DNA of 64,000 nucleotides, taken from assembly GCA_030220185.1 (NCBI GenBank), contig JASPKZ010010239.1, positions 2,746,001-2,810,000 on the forward strand, in the 5' to 3' direction. Each line of letters begins with the position of its first letter. Position 1 is the first letter of the stretch. Shown piece by piece: positions 32,588 through 44,452 of the stretch. The notes beneath the pieces were generated by a model. It worked only from the letters and a program-made list of their open reading frames with translations. It had not been told where the DNA came from and made no database searches. The position numbers were made by a program, and so were the translations under genes. The DNA comes from Diploptera punctata (Eukaryota; Arthropoda; Insecta; Blattodea; Blaberidae).

Positions 32588-33436
32588 TTACTTACTTACT
32601 CACTAGCACTATCGAACCTGTAGGCTCATGGCCGCACGAACATAAGCTCTCCATACATCCCTATCCTGAGCTAATGCTTTCCAATCATTCCCTGTATAAT
32701 CTACTTCCCTCAAATCATAGTTAATGTTATTTTCCCACCTCATTCTTAGTCTACCAACCGGGCGTTTTCCCTCTGGCTTTCTTACAAGAAGCTTCCATGC
32801 AAGTCTTTCATTCCCCATAAGTGCAACATGTCCTGCCCATCGCAGTCTACGAGACTTAACTGTTCTTATTGTATCTGGCTTCCTATAAAGACCATGTAGT
32901 TCATTGTTATGTAGTCTTCTCCATTCACCTGTCTGTTCATCTCTCTTTGGTCCAAAATTTTTCCTAAGTACTTTATTCTCAAATACTTGTAATCTCCTTT
33001 CCTCTATTAAAGTAAGAGTCCATGTTTCGTATCCATATAATATAACTGGTAGAATAATAGTTTTATATATTTTCAGTTTAACGTTTTTTGAAAGCAGTTG
33101 GGACATCAAGAGTCTCTACAATGCATAATAGCACGCATTTCCAGAATTGAGCCTATGTTTAATTTCTTTGTGCATCTCATTCCTATTTGTGATCATTGTT
33201 CCTAGGTATTTGAATTCAGCCACTTCCTCAAAATTTCCCTCATTTGTCATTAGCTGTCCATTTCCATTATTTAATGAATTTCTACGTGTGACCAAATATT
33301 TAGTTTTATTGATATTTACTTCCAGTCCTAATTTCTTAGTGTTATTCAATAGTGTGTGCGTGTTGTCCTTTAGTATCTCCTCGCTATTGGCCAACAATAC
33401 TACATCATCAGCATAAACTAACAGCTTATTAATACC
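32588..33436 (-). pseudogene. RTE1 LINE, 3' half of a split copy
   Basis: Minus-strand C-terminus (32609-33109) and RT box region (33116-33397, LANSEEILKDNTHTLL, EVNINKTKYLVTRRN) with a (GTAA)n tail at 32588. The sequence breaks at ATTAATACC (33428-33436), where a CR1-like LINE has inserted, and resumes at 35590. Confidence 0.9.
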
Positions 33437-35094
33437 TTTGGAAAAATTTATTGCACAGTGCTATATAACAGGCTAAAAAATTGGATAAATGAAAATAATA
33501 AAATTTCACGATACCAAGCCGGGTTCAGGGAAGGCTTCAGGACGGCGGACAATCTATTTGTCCTGAGAACTGCAATTAACAGATGTTTGAGTGTCAAACG
33601 AGACAGGTTACACTGTACTTTTATAGATCTGAAAAAAAGCATTTGACTCTGTTGAACGCAATGCCCTATGGCAGAAATTATGGCAACTAGGAGTATCTGG
33701 AACTATGATTAGGGCGCTAATGGGAATTTATAAAAAAGTGGAGTTCTGTGTTAAATATGGGAGGGACCAAGTTTCAGAAAATATAAAGGCAGTTAAGGGT
33801 GTAAAACAGGGGGATGCATATTGTCACCATTGTTATTTAACTTATTTATAGACGATGTAGCTTTGATGCTGGAAGTAGAGGGGATCGATGCTCGAACGGT
33901 GGGTGGGCAAAGTATTCCTGTTCTAATGTATGCAGACGACTTATGCCTCTTTTCCACAAAAATAGATGGCATGCAGAAGGGTTTAGATTTACTATCGACA
34001 TACTGTACGACTTGAGGACTTACTGTTAATGTTAGCAAAACTAAAGCCATGACTTTTAAAAACGGGTCGGTATACAGCAGGAGGGAAAGGTGGACATACC
34101 GTGGTGAGAATTTAGAAAATATTAAAAACTTTGTCTACTTGGGGATGACTTTGACAATGAATGGAAAATGGACGAGACACATCGAAAATGCAACAATGAG
34201 AGCTAGGTGCCAGACAAGCAAAATGCTTACTAATATGTCAAAATTGCGAAACATACCGATGCATACACTATAACAGGTTTTTATTCTTCGACTATGAGAG
34301 CGACCATGCTGTATGGCTCAGAATTATGGGTGTTGGGAACGAACGGGGACACTAGATAAAATTCAACCTATGTTTCTTAAGAAAGCGATGAGATTAGCAA
34401 CGGGGACTTCAAATTGTGGCATACTGAAAGAATTCAGTACATTTTCGGACACAATAAGGGGCAAAATTATGGCTATTAAGTATTGGTTGGACATAATAAA
34501 CGGGAATCAGGACTCGCTTAGAGCAGAGTGTTGCAATGAACAGAAAAGGCAGTGTGTTTCGGGAGATTGGGTAATCGGTGTAGAAAAGGGATTGAAGGGC
34601 ATAGGGATGGGTTGGGTATGGGAGAGGAGTACGCGGAATAATAGAAATGTTTGGAGGACAGTTAAGAAGAGACCAATCGATATAGACAGACAGTATATAG
34701 AAGCAGAGTGTAGCCAGAAAATATCGCTCACCCTGCAGACGGAACTGAAACTTTCGTGGGGAAGGGAGAAATATATTGACTCTTTGGATGGGGATGATAA
34801 AAGTGCTATTGCATGGTTTCATTTGGGGGGATGGATGGCCCATAATTTAACAAATGATGAAGGCATTAAACTATGCCCACTACGCGATGACCATGAAAAC
34901 TGGCAGCATATTATAGCATTCTGTAGAGAGACAGAACAACTTAGATTACAGATGCTGCCGGAGAGATTTCTCAGGTCGGATCGAGGGAGAGTGGCATGTT
35001 TGGGATCTTTTTTAGGACGGATCGAGAGTGAATCAAAAACATGCAAATTTTTGGGTACAGTAAGAAAATTGAGATATAACAAAATTGTAGATTA
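33437..35094 (+). pseudogene. Reverse transcriptase ORF2 of the nested CR1-like LINE
   Basis: Frames at 33458-33646, 33821-34015, 34049-34273 and 34313-35095 belong together: SRYQAGFREGFRTADNLFV (RT2), FIDLKKSI (F.DLKKAFD damaged by a frameshift), SPLLFNLFIDDVAL (RT4), the catalytic LMYADDLCLFSTK (RT5), LTVNVSKTKAM, FVYLGMTLTMNGKW, then a long C-terminus with LCPLRDDHENWQHII and AFCRET. The last looks like a C...H..C metal-binding motif. At least four frame breaks or stops are present, and the 260-residue last frame is the best preserved. Confidence 0.85.
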
Positions 35095-35579
35095 AGGATA
35101 TATGTATTAACAATAAGAAGAATCTCAATATGGTCTTTGTTTTCGATCTTTAATCATGTTATATAATAAGTAAGTCTGATAAGTTGAATAGTCTGATAGT
35201 GTATTTAATGTCTGCAGGGAAGGGGGGGGGGGTATGAGCGTGCGGTGTGTATATGTGTGGGGGTGTGTGGGTGTATGTGTGTGTGTGTTTTTTTCTAATT
35301 TGTTTTCTAGCATTTTTTTTAATATTAATGTACGGAATGTGGATGAATGTAGATATGTATTATTGTGATTTAGTGTAGACATAGATTTTACTTACATGTA
35401 GCCTGTTATTGTTTTTTTGATACAGGTGTATTTGTAGGTATTTGTTTATATTATTAGTTTTATTTTTTTATTCATGGAAAAATAATGCACGTACGGCCAA
35501 GCAGGCCCGTGTGCAATGTAAATGCATATGTATTTTCTTTATTCTGAAAAAATGCAATAAATTCCATTATCTATCTATC
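33437..35579 (+). mobile_element. CR1-like LINE nested in RTE1, 10-bp TSD
   Basis: TATTAATACC at 33427-33436 and 35580-35589 is the TSD. The element is 5' truncated within RT and ends in (TATC)n at 35566-35579. Its 3' UTR has a G run (35220-35233), a GT-rich block (35240-35290) and a GCCAAGCAGGCCCGTGTGC hairpin-like segment near 35497-35515. Confidence 0.9.
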
Positions 35580-35589
35580 TATTAATACC

Positions 35590-36677
35590 ATTGAGTTGTA
35601 AGCCTTCCTCATTCTCTAAAGATTTAATGGCATGTTCTAGTACAACATTAAATAGTAGAGGAGATAGTGCATCTCCTTGCTTCAACCCATTCTGGATTTC
35701 AGAAGTGTCCGAAAACTGTTTGCCTGCACTTTTAGCCATTTAGACACATTCGTATAAGTCCAACTAACTTTTTAGGAATTCCGAACTCCAGCAGGGTACT
35801 ATACCCTAACTTCTCCCTCTTAATTGAATCATATGCTTTTTTGAAGTCTACATACAGTTGATGTAGAATACCATTATATTCCCATTTCTTTTCTAAAATC
35901 AGTCTTATACTAAAAATCTGATCTGTTGTAGACTTGTTTCCTCTAAATGCACATTGATGATCTCCTAGTAAGTCTGCTTACTAATATATTTGTTAGAATT
36001 TTGTACGAAGTTGAAAGTAATGAGATGCCCCTGTAGTTGTTGCAATCAGTTTTATCTCCTTTCTTATAAAACTGGTACGATAATTGATTCCTTCCATTCA
36101 TCTGGAAGAGCTTCTTTTTCCCAAATCATACTAAGCAACCAGCGTATCTTGTCCATCAATTTTTCTCCCCCTGATTTTATCAGTTCTGCTGGGATCTCAT
36201 CTGAACCTGATGCTTTATACATCATCAATTTTTCAATCGCCATTTCAACCTCTAATGCACTTGGCTCTGCGACTAGCATTTCTGCTGTCTGCAAATCATC
36301 CTCCTCAATGTCCTGTTCTGTATGTATATTTAATAGCTGATTAAAGTAACTCTTCCATCTATTTAATATATTCCTGGAATCTGCAATCATATCCCCATTT
36401 TCATTCCGAATTATGTTGTTCTAGCCTGAAACCCTTTCTTCTCTATACTAATTCCCTGATATAATTCTCTAACGTTTCTATTTTTTGCATTCATTTCAAG
36501 ATCATTAATCTTCTCTCTCAAATATTCCCTCTTTTTACTCTTTAGTAGCTTGGTGGTTTCCCGTCTAATACTACCCAATTGCTCTAAATTTACTTCATTT
36601 GGCTCGTGTAACCATTTAATTTTTGCTAGCTTTCTTTTCTTTACAATGTCGGCACATTCCTCATCAAACATTTCTTG
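35590..36677 (-). pseudogene. RTE1 LINE, 5' half of the split copy
   Basis: Continues the copy from 33436: FQNGLKQGDALSPLLF region, IRGNKSTTDQIFSI-like stretch, IVPV (36064-36390 with ASGSDEIPAELIKSGGEKL) and MFDEECADIVKKRKLAKIKW (36411-36671). The endonuclease domain is missing because the copy is 5' truncated at about 36677. Confidence 0.9.
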
Positions 36678-36815
36678 ATCAAATCCGTGAATACGACAAA
36701 TATAACATGCTCAAGAATTGTGAAGACGTTGAGGTCTTTGAGTGAACCTAGTACTTAAGTCTGTAAATAGGGTATCACTATATTCGAAACGGGGCATTCA
36801 TTACAGCAGATGTTG
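36678..36815 (-). pseudogene. Jockey-like LINE, right part of outermost copy
   Basis: ACGACAAATATAACATGC, CTCAAGAATTGTGAAGACG and CGAAACGGGGCATTCAT align in order with 25890-25990 of the family (ACACATATTACGGACACGC and TCAAAATGCGGCATCAC). It is therefore the continuation interrupted by RTE1. Confidence 0.55.
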
Positions 36816-38454
36816 AAAATGTACTTCATTTGCAGCTATACGTGTTTTACTTCTTTTGAAATGTATACTAACACGCGGGAGTTCCTTTATTGATCGAATT
36901 ATAGTTCATTAGTGTTACGTCTATTCAGCATGTGGTGTTATATCTGTAAACTCTGCTTTAAACACAAATCGCATAGGTTAATAGGCCTATATCAGCTGCG
37001 AGCAAGCCATGTACCCTTACTTATATACATCTTCTAAAATATACTCGTAGGGCGTACTTCTGCCAAAAATGTGTGCGCTGTATTAGCAGTGGGAGCTTCT
37101 TGTTCAAAAAAGTAGAAAAACGTTCTGAACATGTTAATTTGTCAAATAATGAGTCCAGGATCTCATTTTTTTTATTATTATATAGGCCTACAACCTTCCT
37201 CATTAGAGGATTGCCTCAAGGACAAAGTGATACAGACAATTATTTTTTGGAATCGATTAAATACATTTTGTAAATACATTAATTTTTTTTCAAATTGTAG
37301 GCCTAATTGAAGTATACATACTATAAAGTAGAAATTTTGTAAATATGATGTCTTAAAATTGAAATTGATCCTCTACTGGCAGCGATGGCAATTTTACCGT
37401 ATATTGTCAATTGTACTCAAAAAACGATAGAACCAATAACGACTTATCCAGTGAATGCACACAGAATCGACTTTTTTGTCATGAAGGGCGTTTGAATGAC
37501 AAAATCTGTTTTTTTTCGAATCCATAGTATTCGTCATATGCGTAAAAGGACAGATATGTGTAAGGGACGGATATTGGCAGAGTTGAGCCATGAACCCAGC
37601 AGAAGAGATGGCGTCGGTTTCTTGTTGTAAAGGAGAATATCACTATATATATATATATATAAAGACAAGTAAGAATAAAACCTACATCTGCGACGGTCGC
37701 GTCGTTAGAAATATTTCGGTTATACAAAAATGCATGCATTATATAAAATTTTAAAGCATTGCGGAGCTCAAGTTTCAGATATTCGAACAATGATTCCGCA
37801 TATCAAAATACTCATTTGATTCTACTTATATCTAGTTGATGTTAGATGCCAGACAAATCATATATGTTAAATTGATTTTCCTTCTACTACGATTCCAATA
37901 TACACTATCCTTATTATATTTTATCATATTTTCGGGAATTTTTATCTCTGAAAATGTTTTCATGTTTGTTATTTCACATTCTCGACATCGTTTTTTCTCT
38001 CCATCCCAGTATTCATTTTCATTGCAGAATTATGACAAGTTACTTGGTACGTTTTAGTTCTGCGCTCACGTTCAAAGAATAGCAGATAGGAATTGAAATA
38101 AAACCGGGGAGGTTACATTAGTCAGTAATGAAGAGCCTTGCATTCACCTGCATAAGAAGGGGAGCGAGGGGGTTGAAATATGGTAATTGTGTCAAAGCCA
38201 GGCGCTCTGATAGAACTTTCCAATTTATGATCCGAATTTTACAACCACAACTGTATTTAGATTAATTGCAATTTAATGCTAACAGTGATTCCCTTATCTC
38301 TCGTCTTTCATTATTCGAACATGCCTATACAAACATTACACTATACGGGTTGAATGTATAGGTTTTCCTTATCAAATGGATCGTACACCACATAGACTCC
38401 AATAAAATAACATTAGTTTCATTTTCCATTCTCTATTATTCTCTTTCTATTTAT
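36816..38454. other. Unannotated AT-rich stretch
   Basis: No gene or element recognised. It contains a short (AT)n at about 37641-37661. Confidence 0.5.
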
Positions 38455-38674
38455 TTTAGGCCCATTTCTGGAAACGCATGTTATTTGCATTACAAGGATT
38501 CTTTTCGTCCCAACTCCTTTCAAAAAACGTGAAACTGAAAACATATAAAACTGTTATTCCCCCAGTTGTATTATATGGATGCGAAACCTGGACTCTTATT
38601 TTAAGAGAGGAAAGAATATTACGGGCATTTGAGAATAAAGTTCTTAGGAAAATGTTTGGGCTAAAAAAAGATGA
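38455..38674 (+). pseudogene. Older RTE1 copy, left part
   Basis: The frame at 38478-38717 begins MLFALQGFFSSQLLSKNVKL and VLYGCETWTLILREERILRA, up to NKVLRKMFGLKKDD. Homology to RTE1 then stops where a second LINE is inserted. Confidence 0.8.
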
Positions 38675-38953
38675 TATTCCTACGGGCTGTGAAAGGTTGT
38701 ACAAGAGAAGAACATAATAGAAATGAGAATATTAGAGAGGAACTAAAAGTACAACCACTTCTTCAACAAATGGAAGAACACAGGAAAAAATTGGAAGGAG
38801 CATCTGCAAAGAATGACAGAGGATAGGATACCAAAGATGGCACTGATGTATAATCCTGTAGGACGAAGGTCTGTGGGAAGACCAAGAAAGCCTTGGGTTG
38901 AACAGATGTGAAATCGGAACAGGCAAATACCTAATACGTGGAGGATGATGATG
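38675..38953 (+). mobile_element. RTE2-like LINE 3' fragment nested in RTE1
   Basis: Encodes N-W-K-E-H-L-Q-R-M-T-E-D-R-I-P-K-M and PVGRRSVGRPRKPWVEQM, with a GAGGATGATGATG tail. AAAAAGATGA (38665-38674) and AAAGAGATGA (38954-38963) are a 9/10 matching TSD. Confidence 0.75.
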
Positions 38954-38963
38954 AAAGAGATGA

Positions 38964-39305
38964 ACAGTTAAGGAACGGAGAAAAGTACATAATGGTGAGC
39001 TACATGGTCTTTATAGCAAGCCAGATATTAATAAGAACAGCGAAGTCTCATAGACTGCGATAGACAGGACATATGGCACGTATGGGGGATTAAAGAGGTG
39101 CATGGAAGCTTCTTGTAGGAAACCACAAGGAAAACGTCAAATTGGTAGACCAATATTGAGATGGGAGATCAACATTATCCATGATTTGAGGGAAGTAGAT
39201 TATACTGGGGATGATTGGAAAACTGTAGTGCAGGATACAGAAGTATGGAGAGCTTTAGTCCGGACGGTCATGAACCTAGGGATTCGATGGAGCCAGTGAG
39301 TTAGT
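38964..39305 (+). pseudogene. Older RTE1 copy, right part
   Basis: Resumes with ACAGTTAAGGAACGGAG, GAGCTACATGGTCTTTATAG and the frame 39102-39299 (GKRQIGRPILRWEINIIHD, VDYTGDDWKTVVQDTEVWR), ending AGCCAGTGAGTTAGTTAG. Confidence 0.85.
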
Positions 39306-40165
39306 TAGATATTATCTTCCTTCATTTGTATACTTACATTCCTGGATGACACAAAATAAAAACAACCTCCATGGATCTGTCAGTGCACTCGCAAGTCAAA
39401 GCCAGTGAGTACTCTGAAACATATATAAACATGTACATATTAGTGGACCTCCTTCCGTCAGTGGTTATCTATCTGTCAAGGCTACATCCGTAAAATCAAA
39501 CGATAGTACACGTCAGAGTACACATCCTGATCCCCGGTAGAGATTTAAGATGCCTTACCATACCTGGCATTGAACCGAGCCGCAGGAATAGAGCTTTAAC
39601 GAATATCCTATGTCTACGATAATAACAAATTCTATCCTATAAATATGCAAAATTTAACAAAATCAAACTCATATTTATTTAAAAAACTTACACCGATTTT
39701 AAATCCACCCTTGCCTAAATTTTTAACATCCTATTCATTAACATGTTTAATAAATCAACATGTAAGAGTTTCAATAAATACTGAGAATTCAATGAGGAAT
39801 ATCGCTGTTCTAGACTTACAGTTTATGATACTGAATATCACTCCGTAACATTGTGATAAAGTACACTACGTAATAGTATATTACAATACGAGATTGGGAA
39901 GTCTTATTTACAAAATCGAGGAAAATGTTTAAAAACCGAGCGATACCGAGGCTTTTTATTTCCGAGATTCTGTAAAACACTTCCCAAACATGTGTTGTAC
40001 GTTATTTTTGCGCGATGGTGTTTTCAAAATAATAAATAATAGTACAATAATAACATCTTTGTTGGAAATATTTGCGTTCGTTATAAACAACTAACTAACG
40101 TTAATAGTGTGGCCATTGTTTATTAGTTGAAACAACAGGAGGCCTTGAGAACAGTTATTGATAAC
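39306..40165. other. Unannotated stretch
   Basis: The 39525-39600 part contains a weak tRNA-like B box on the minus strand (GGTTCAATGCC). The 39840-40030 part (ACGTAATAGTATATTAC, CGAGCGATACCGAGGC) may extend the repeat at 40166. No gene recognised. Confidence 0.4.
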
Positions 40166-40345
40166 ATGGCCGCAAGTACGTATTTATTGTTTTATAATGT
40201 TTCAAATAAAGTCCAGTTCACTTAAAAAGCAGTGATTTGTTTCGTATAATGTATATTAACACTACCTTTTGGATATTTTCTGTATATACATTGTACGTAG
40301 TATACAAAAAGGACAGCGGTTTTACTTCCCGCACGTGGGTTATAA
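40166..40345 (+). repeat. Dispersed repeat X, plus copy
   Basis: AAGTACGTATTTATTG, TTTCAAATAAAGTYCAGTTCA, CGTATAATGTATATTAACAC, ACGTAGTATAC and GGTTTTACTTCCCGC recur in the same order on the minus strand at 50530-50704. It is a two-copy family here, with no coding frame and no tRNA box. Confidence 0.7.
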
Positions 40346-41269
40346 TATGTAATATTACAGTATAGTTATTTCGGTTGGCAACCCCGAAATGTCGGAAGTT
40401 GAACTTGTCGCCATTGCTGGTAAGTACGACAAAACACACTATCGCGCAAAAAAATATTTTTTCAAACTTTTTTATATTAAATAACACATTTAGTATGATT
40501 TAGGGCAGGTAAGGTTTGGCAAAAGTAATATAAATTAATGTGAAATATTTTCAATAAAAGTGGACGTGTCAGTATCAATAACGTGAAATACAGGATCGTT
40601 CAGTTGATATTTTATTTATTTCACGTATCAGATTAATATTCTTACTCCCATGTCAGGTTAGTTTCAGGTAATAAGCTGTACTCCAATTTTCAAAATTCGT
40701 TGCTATAATAACTATTGTAACATCCGCTTATCTCTGAATTTATAATATTTTATACATTTAAAACACAAAGTGAAAGAGTTTGCATGTCAGTACTTTTAGC
40801 TTGCATGCAGCTGAACTGTTCTTTTTGTAGGTTCATTTAATTTAGAAATAAAATATAATAAAAACCCCAATATTACAAAGTTCAGGTTATAACAGTCCTT
40901 CGGGCAGCTCAACGATGCTTCTAGAATTTTAACATTTTAGCGTAGTCTGCATAGGACAGGTAGGTTACGCTTTTTAAACTATAAATAATTTCAAAATACG
41001 TCATCATTGTCTCAAGTTCATGTCAAAGTCCATAGTTTTGCTTATAACTCTACAGAAATTCTACAAAATTAAAGAAGTTACAAGTCTGAAGTTCAAATCC
41101 TATTATCACAGTGTAATATAAAACGTTAAAGTATTTATTACATTTTATTCTCGCGACGGTTTTCACTTGACGAAAGAAATACTGATAAAACAAACTAACT
41201 TTAGAAAAAATGTAATCGGTATTCCGAGGAATATGATACATAAATCAAGGAAATATATAATTAGAGATG
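40346..41269. other. Unannotated AT-rich stretch
   Basis: Nothing recognised. Confidence 0.5.
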
Positions 41270-41493
41270 AAGAAATAAGAACGCAGCTGAATATTCAGGT
41301 AATAGGCGAATGGATGTAAAAAGGATTTCAGTGGAATCAATATATACCAGATAGAACTGTACGCATAGCAGGTCATGTTACCATAGGATGGGAGAAAGAC
41401 ACCTGGACGATCAAAAAACAGATAGAGGACCTCTTAATTTTGGGTGGAACAGGTCATGGACCTAGAACAAAGAGGAGAAGAAGAAGAAGCAAG
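41270..41493 (+). pseudogene. LINE 3' fragment, (GAA)n tail
   Basis: Degraded C-terminus: RTVRIAGHV in one frame, then a GGAACAGGTCATGGACC-ACAAAGAGG end with GAGAAGAAGAAGAAGC at 41475-41491. It is heavily frameshifted. Confidence 0.55.
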
Positions 41494-42860
41494 AATCATT
41501 TGAGAATAAATATTGAATTATCTGTATCACGCAATAAGATGAATTAGTGAAATTGATTAAAATGATTTTCCAAATGATAATTTTTACCGTTTTGGCTTTC
41601 TAGTTCTCATTTGTGACTCGTATTTGAAAATGTTTGGAGTACAAATCGTGAAACTAGAAAATCTGATTTATGTATTTTCATAGTTTACTTAAGTTAACAA
41701 TATTAATGTTTATTTTAATGTTAATGACCACAATCCATTTCAACATAGTCATAATTTATATGTAATTCAAGATCAATGAATATATAACTATCTATATGGT
41801 TCGGTAAATCCAATGCGCATTCACTAATCATTCCACTGGTCCTTTTTCGGAGCCAACAGAATCCAGTTCAGTTCCCCGATATCCAGTTTCCTAAGATTAG
41901 TTCGTTTCTTTCATCTATGCCTAGGCATTCCTAATGTTTATTTTTCTACAAGGTTTTGTCAATATAAATTGAATTCAATTCTAGTTTATCCATTGGAGTT
42001 ATATGGCATTCACATCTCAATCGCCTAGATTGAATTGCCCTGACAATATTAAGACAATGTTAGAAAATGTGTTATATTTTATTGTTTACTGTAATAGTAA
42101 AAATACATGCCTACTATATGTTATTTTATCTCATTTCGAAAATGGGCGAAAGTATCTTAATTCTAAATATATAAATTGTATAACATTTTAATCAAAGTTT
42201 ATCTCATATCAGTAATTTTAAAATACATCAGTTCATTTTCAAAACTGTCGCATTTCAACGCTGCATGATCAATTGATAAAATGTGACTTGGCGTAAGATC
42301 TTTCTGACTTGGCTTTCTTTTTTATCTTATTGAAATCTAGACTGTTGCCAAATTTATCCCTCAGCATTTTTTTTTTTCCTTTCCAGAATACCAAGATATA
42401 CACAACCCTATTTTTCTTCTTTTTTTATCTTCCTCATTGTCCTTCTTTTTTTTTTCATTTGCAACGATCTAATTCTTTCTCTGGTCCCACGGTCAGCGCA
42501 GTTGATGGCACTCCAGTGGTTCCAGTTCTATTCCCAACATTAAAAAAATTCTCTGAGGTGATGTTGGTTTTAAATTCATTCGAGCTAGATGTGTGGCAGC
42601 AAATACATTGGTGTTATCACTAGGCATAATACAAGGTAACTATATAGGGAAATATTAAAATCAGTATGTCTGAAATCAAATAGTAATAAAAAATAAATTG
42701 TAAATAAGAATAAAAGGAACATTAACTAATACATAATTAATATTTTGAACAATCATTTTAATGATTTGAAACTTTCACAAAATTTGGTTCAAAATAAATA
42801 AATTTAATGCACTGAATAAATAGAAGAAATTAATTCATTCTGAATAACTGTTTCTATATA

Positions 42861-42865
<5 letters not shown>
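41494..42865. other. Unannotated stretch
   Basis: AT-rich with a pyrimidine-rich block at 42365-42460. The frame 42309-42623 is mostly Phe-rich low complexity and not convincing as a gene. Confidence 0.45.
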
Positions 42866-42891
<26 letters not shown>

Positions 42892-43000
42892 ATGACATGA
42901 CGGCCGTAAGTGGCTTGGTCTTCTTTAGAATTCTCCGCTAATCTCCTCTACTCAAAATCAAATTTTCTAGTTGTAACATATCCTAGGATAGTGTAACTGT
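42866..43000 (-). pseudogene. LINE 3' tail remnant, (GAT)n
   Basis: ATC run at 42862-42890, followed by ATGACGGCCGTAAGTGG and GGTCTTCTTTAGAATTC, as expected for the reverse complement of an old RTE-type 3' end. Confidence 0.5.
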
Positions 43001-43625
43001 TTGAAATATTGGAGGCGTCAGTTGTTGCTAGGAATTTTTTTTTAAATTCAAGTCATGATAAAGTAGCTTATTACGAGCTAATGGTAAATCCTGAAAATAG
43101 GTTAAACCTGGACACATTTTTGGATAGGATCCAGAAAATGAAAACTACACTCATTCGTGAATAAATAAATATAAATATAGTGTGATATTATTACGGCTAC
43201 TACATAATATTAATTAATATTGTTGTTGTTTAATAGTTAAATTTGTAATATATTTTAATATGACGTATAGTTTTGCTTTATATTCACTTTAGGCATTGAT
43301 GTAACTATACCGATTGTCTAAAGCACGTATTGTTTGCTGTCATTGCGATCCATTTATAAATGACTGTTTTTTCTATATTTTTACTTTAATAAAGTCCTCC
43401 TCCATTCCGCCCTCTGCTCCTCCGTCTCCTCCTACTACTACTGCTGTTACAACCGCGAGCTCTCATATTTCTGATACCATTTAATTTTTAAAAAATATAT
43501 TCTACCTCTTCTCCATCGCAGTTCCTCTCTCAGCTTACAGGTTCGTTTACGTGCCACACGCCGCAAGGGGATTACAGTGTCATGACCTGTCGGTAGAGGA
43601 ATTTTGAGCTCTGAATCATATAATA
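43001..43625. other. Unannotated stretch
   Basis: AT-rich. CACGCCGCAAGGGG at 43558 is an isolated GC-rich patch. No gene recognised. Confidence 0.45.
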
Positions 43626-43720
43626 CTTCTTCTTCTTCTTCCTTCCAAGTATTAGGCCAAGGCCTGTTACGATCCTATAGAAAATTTTCCCTCCAGCGTT
43701 TCATAGGACGGCCCAGTGAT
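43626..43720 (-). pseudogene. LINE 3' end fragment (RTE2-like)
   Basis: CTTCTTCTTCTTCTTCCTTCC, then AGTATTAGGCCAAGGCC and CCTCCAGCGTTTCATAGG, match the 3' end at 3141-3240. Confidence 0.75.
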
Positions 43721-43794
43721 TAACCACGTAAGTAAACGAGAACCTCCGCGATTGGTGGTTAGCACAATCCAGAGCCTCCTCCAGGGCGACATAT

Positions 43795-43978
43795 TCATAT
43801 TAAACATAGTGGATATGATAATGATGGCCAGACGATGTGTGGAGAACGTTTAAGGGCCTTAAAGTTTCTTGATATTTGTATTACAGGTGAGGAAAAACCA
43901 TCAAGAAAACCTTTGCCCAGTAAACCTATTCCGATCGGGGATCGAACCCCGGGCCCGCTGCGTACAAGTCAAAAATGA
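43795..43978 (-). mobile_element. SINE A, diverged
   Basis: CATTACAGGTGAGGAAAAACC-like stretch (43881-43900), GATCGGGGATCGAACCCCG (B box reversed) and GGGCCCGCTGCG in SINE A minus order. Confidence 0.75.
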
Positions 43979-44121
43979 TGTCCCGAAAATATATGAGTGA
44001 TAATAGTAATAAAATTGATTGATAAAACCGTTGAGGTGGAGAGTCATAAAATAAAATAAGTTAAAATATACCTTCTTAGGTAAAATCCGCCGTCCTCAAC
44101 TTATAAAATATGTAATCTTTA

Positions 44122-44166
44122 TGCCTATAGGCCTTTCAGAACATCCGTTCCATCTTCAGCAGTTCC
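44122..44166 (-). ncRNA. Candidate hammerhead ribozyme motif (left arm)
   Basis: Minus strand: CTGAAGA (44153-44159), GGAAC/GTTCT stem II, GAAA, AGGCCT, A, then TAGG. Stem I is shorter than in the right arm (G-U, U-A and C-G pairs only). Core residues are all present. Confidence 0.6.
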
Positions 44167-44407
44167 CTCTTCGCTACAACATCCAGTATGATGGTTGATG
44201 CTGCTGGTCCTAATGTGGTGTTGTCGTGACTAAAGCTTCTTGCTGACGATATCGTATAGTGGGTTGTTTAGTCTGGGAGTGCTTTCATTTATTAAAAGCT
44301 TGTTGTCTATTTTCTTGATAATTTCCAGGTCTTTCAATATATTGACACTACAACACCACATTAGGACCAGCAGCATCAGTCATCATACTGGATGTTGTAG
44401 CGAAGAG

Positions 44408-44452
44408 GGACCTGCTGAAGATGGAACGGATGTTCTGAAAGGCCTACAGGCA
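44408..44452 (+). ncRNA. Candidate hammerhead ribozyme motif (right arm, best copy)
   Basis: Stem I CCTG (44411-44414) pairs with CAGG (44447-44450). The core CTGAAGA (44415-44421) is followed by one unpaired T. Stem II is GGAAC (44423-44427) with GTTCT (44432-44436), then GAAA (44437-44440), palindromic AGGCCT (44440-44445) and A44446 as cleavage nucleotide. All conserved type I hammerhead positions are met except an extra base between A9 and stem II. Confidence 0.65.

Noticed and set aside
35220..35290. G run and GT-rich block as a G-quadruplex or regulatory element
   Set aside because: It lies in the 3' UTR of a dead LINE, and only one long G run is present, so a quadruplex is not well supported.
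39525..39600. tRNA-like sequence on the minus strand
   Set aside because: Only a B-box-like stretch is visible. No A box or stems, and no second copy to support it.
42309..42623. 104-residue frame in 42.3-42.6 kb
   Set aside because: Dominated by Phe-rich low-complexity translation of poly-pyrimidine. No domain or splice context.
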